This document shows positions 5,300 to 6,884 of a DNA stretch of 6,884 nucleotides, in pieces (the stretch's first letter is position 1; the number at the start of each line of letters is the position of its first letter). Position numbers and translations under genes: made by a program. This DNA is from Nanobdellota archaeon (GTDB taxonomy: Archaea; Nanobdellota; Nanobdellia; SCGC-AAA011-G17; VGLX01). A model generated the notes under the pieces. The model saw only the letters and a list, made by a program, of their open reading frames with translations, was not told the DNA's origin and made no database searches. The DNA is taken from positions 1-6,884 of the forward strand of contig JAUYDG010000006.1 of the NCBI GenBank assembly GCA_030691925.1, read 5' to 3'.

Positions 5300-5307
5300 A
5301 GCGAAAT

Positions 5308-6747
5308 TTGAAAAAAATACTTCTAACACTGCTTATACTACTTACATTTGCAGTATCTGCAAGCGCAGCAGAAATAGACGTGACGCATGAGCTGGTAACA
5401 AAAGAAGTCTACCCAGGCGAGAGCATAATAGTGAACGTAATAGTAACAAACAACCAGGACACAGACGACTACTTCAAGGTAAAGCCGGACGTCTCAGGAC
5501 TGTATCCTTTGCTTTCATTCTCAGCGTTCAAAGACGTCAACCCTGCATCAGGAAGAAGAAAAGTCGTAATGTCACACAGCCAGGAAATCTTCCCGTTCGA
5601 GATCTTCATAAGGGATGGCGTAGAGCCGGACAGAAGGTATACCCTGAACTTCTTCGTAAAATCAGAAAGGAATGAGGAAGTCAAAACAAAATACCCTGTC
5701 ATAGTTGACGTAGTGTCGCCTGAAGAGCTGGTAAAGATAACCACAAGCATGCCGGACAAAATAACCCCTGGCAAGGAAGTGGTATTCGACGTAGCTTTCA
5801 GGAACCAGGCAAACATGATAGTGGAAAAGGCAGAGCTCAACGTAGACTCAGACCTTTTCAGCAAAAAATACACCGAAAAGCTCTACCCAACGCCATACGA
5901 GATAAAGAAAACCCTGAAATTCACGCCAGAGCCAACAGCAGAGCCAGGCATGTACCAGATGATAATCACAGCATTCAAAGGGCAAACCCTCAGGGGAAAA
6001 CTAGTAAAAAACTTCGAAGTCATAACAAACCCTGACGTGGAAAGCGACATAGAGACAGAAGAAGGGTTCCTCACAAGAACGATAACAGTAACGAAAAAAA
6101 ACACGGGCAACGTAGCAATAGACGAGCAATATGAGCTGCCTATAGGCTGGTTCCAGAAGCTCATGACATCATCCAGCGAAGAACCTCAAAAAATAAGCAC
6201 AGGAAAGATAGAATGGCTGTTCACAGTAACCCCTGGAGAGACACACGCAATAACCATAAAGACAGACTACAGGATATTCTTCTTCACAATACTGGCAGTA
6301 TTCATAGCCGCGATAATAACCCTGTACTACATGAGAAGAGGCGTGATGATACACAAAGGAATCTTCAAGATCAAAGACCATAAAGGAGCGATAGCAGAAC
6401 TAAAAGTCATGATACAGCTTCTCAACAGGACAAAAGACCCTGTCAAAGACGTAAAAGTGGTGGACATACTGCCAAACATGCTGTCAACAGCGACAGACTT
6501 CGGAACACTAAAACCCAACAAGACGCAAAAAGGAGAGAGAAGCGCCAGGCTGATATGGGACATCGACGAGCTGGAGCCAGGAGAAGAGAGAGTCATATCC
6601 TACAAGGTAAAGCCAGGGCTGCACATAATAGGGAACATATTCCTCCCGGCAGCGCTATTAAGGTATAGGAACAAGAACCAGAAAACGATAGACAAAAAAT
6701 CAAACACGGCAGCCTTCTACTCAGAAAAGCCGAAAAAAGAAGAATAA
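5308..6747 (+). CDS. Signal-peptide envelope protein with one transmembrane helix and a DUF11-like C-terminal domain
   Basis: A 479-residue cell-envelope protein without a precise assignment. It starts with a signal peptide, MKKILLTLLILLTFAVSASA (1-20), with a likely cut at ASA-AE. Two or three beta-sandwich (CARDB/NEW3/COG1361-like) domains follow: about 22-135 (YPGESIIVNVIVTNNQDTDD), 140-238 (ITPGKEVVFDVAFRNQAN) and 245-318 (TITVTKKNTGNVAIDE, VTPGETHAITI). The repeated P-G-E/K pattern is typical of such extracellular modules. One transmembrane helix lies at about 323-342, followed by MRRG. The C-terminal domain (about 355-470) resembles DUF11: VKDVKVVDILPNML, then LIWDIDELEPGEERVISYKV. With a cleaved signal peptide and one helix, this last domain should face the cytoplasm, which is unusual for DUF11-type modules. 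The tail is lysine-rich. Possible roles are a scaffold linking the outer surface to the cell interior, or part of a surface or secretion complex. It converges on the gene at the right edge. Confidence 0.85.
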   Translation: MKKILLTLLILLTFAVSASAAEIDVTHELVTKEVYPGESIIVNVIVTNNQDTDDYFKVKPDVSGLYPLLSFSAFKDVNPASGRRKVVMSHSQEIFPFEIFIRDGVEPDRRYTLNFFVKSERNEEVKTKYPVIVDVVSPEELVKITTSMPDKITPGKEVVFDVAFRNQANMIVEKAELNVDSDLFSKKYTEKLYPTPYEIKKTLKFTPEPTAEPGMYQMIITAFKGQTLRGKLVKNFEVITNPDVESDIETEEGFLTRTITVTKKNTGNVAIDEQYELPIGWFQKLMTSSSEEPQKISTGKIEWLFTVTPGETHAITIKTDYRIFFFTILAVFIAAIITLYYMRRGVMIHKGIFKIKDHKGAIAELKVMIQLLNRTKDPVKDVKVVDILPNMLSTATDFGTLKPNKTQKGERSARLIWDIDELEPGEERVISYKVKPGLHIIGNIFLPAALLRYRNKNQKTIDKKSNTAAFYSEKPKKEE

Positions 6748-6754
6748 TCCTTCC

Positions 6755-6771
6755 TTTTTTTTAAATTTTTT
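6755..6771 (+). terminator. T-run terminator between convergent genes
   Basis: Eight T residues (6755-6762), AAA, then six more T (6766-6771) begin eight bases after the stop of the envelope-protein gene. Two closely spaced T-runs are a typical archaeal intrinsic terminator. The gap before the convergent stop codon is 33 nt. Confidence 0.6.
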
Positions 6772-6780
6772 GTTACGAAC

Positions 6781-6884
6781 TCACCACACACCAGGCAAAA
6801 GCCTGTACTTCACCATTCTGGCATAAGCTTCGTATCCTTTCAGCTCCTTCTTCAAACAATCATCCTCAAGCTTAGTCCTGACAA
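6781..6884 (-). CDS. C-terminus of an isoprenylcysteine carboxyl methyltransferase-like membrane enzyme (5' end outside window)
   Basis: Reading leftward from the window edge, an open frame ends at TGA (6783-6781) and gives 33 residues: VRTKLEDDCLKKELKGYEAY followed by ARMVKYRLLPGVW. This matches the conserved tail of the ICMT/PEMT-like methyltransferase family in bacteria and archaea, where R-T-x-x-E-D-x-x-L, E-L-x-G-Y-x-x-Y and (V/K)-x-Y-R-L-(L/I/V)-P-G-(V/I)-W form the SAM- and membrane-proximal end. These proteins are small polytopic membrane methyltransferases; substrates in archaea are mostly unknown. Ten of 33 codons end in T, as in elp3 on the same strand and unlike plus-strand genes. 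The protein ends exactly at the usual family ending, so the 3' end looks intact. The call rests on this short tail only. Confidence 0.75.
   Translation of the reverse strand, partial: VRTKLEDDCLKKELKGYEAYARMVKYRLLPGVW

Overview
The window looks like a compact archaeal chromosome segment. It carries an archaeal-type Elp3 (CX4CX2C radical SAM motif), a short archaeal SppA-like S49 peptidase, and a single-domain YrdC/Sua5 protein. TTTATAAA-type TATA boxes lie about 25-32 nt before the first genes of transcription units (leaderless or nearly so), while genes inside operons have Shine-Dalgarno (SD) sites (GAGGT/GGAGG). Small intergenic gaps, 4-nt overlaps, short proteins and moderate AT content would fit a DPANN-type archaeon, but that placement is inference; only the archaeal assignment is well supported.

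Layout. On the left, on the minus strand, is an Elp3 radical SAM gene (69-1478) whose product stops before the usual C-terminal GNAT acetyltransferase domain; a possible further leftward gene starts at about 41 and runs off the window. A 50-60 bp divergent promoter region separates it from a small phosphoribosyltransferase gene (1538-1915). Next come an RDD-family membrane protein (1969-2454) and a SppA-like signal peptide peptidase (2451-3407), overlapping by ATGA and preceded by one strong TATA box. A 279-nt gap without a convincing gene (3408-3686) holds a T-run terminator, an imperfect but fully paired hairpin and two or three TATA-like elements. A second operon follows: YrdC/TsaC-like threonylcarbamoyl-AMP synthase (3687-4247), then two overlapping genes for membrane proteins that are paralogous to each other (4266-4832 and 4829-5248). 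A large envelope protein (5308-6747) has a signal peptide, extracytoplasmic beta-rich domains, one transmembrane helix and a DUF11-like C-terminal domain. At the right edge, convergent on the minus strand, is the C-terminus of an isoprenylcysteine carboxyl methyltransferase-like membrane enzyme.

Functionally, two genes belong to tRNA anticodon-loop modification (Elp3 at U34; TsaC/Sua5 for t6A37), one to nucleotide salvage, and most of the others to the membrane or cell surface. No mobile element, CRISPR array, tRNA or rRNA gene was seen.

The most notable signals are: (1) a near-total absence of T-ending codons in plus-strand genes (2 of 186 in the YrdC gene) against about 30% in the two minus-strand genes; (2) an Elp3 without an acetyltransferase domain; (3) a tandem pair of unrecognised, mutually homologous membrane proteins; (4) a probable structured RNA in the 3408-3686 gap; and (5) a DUF11-like domain apparently on the cytoplasmic side of the membrane. 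I saw no clear-cut new defence or mobile system.
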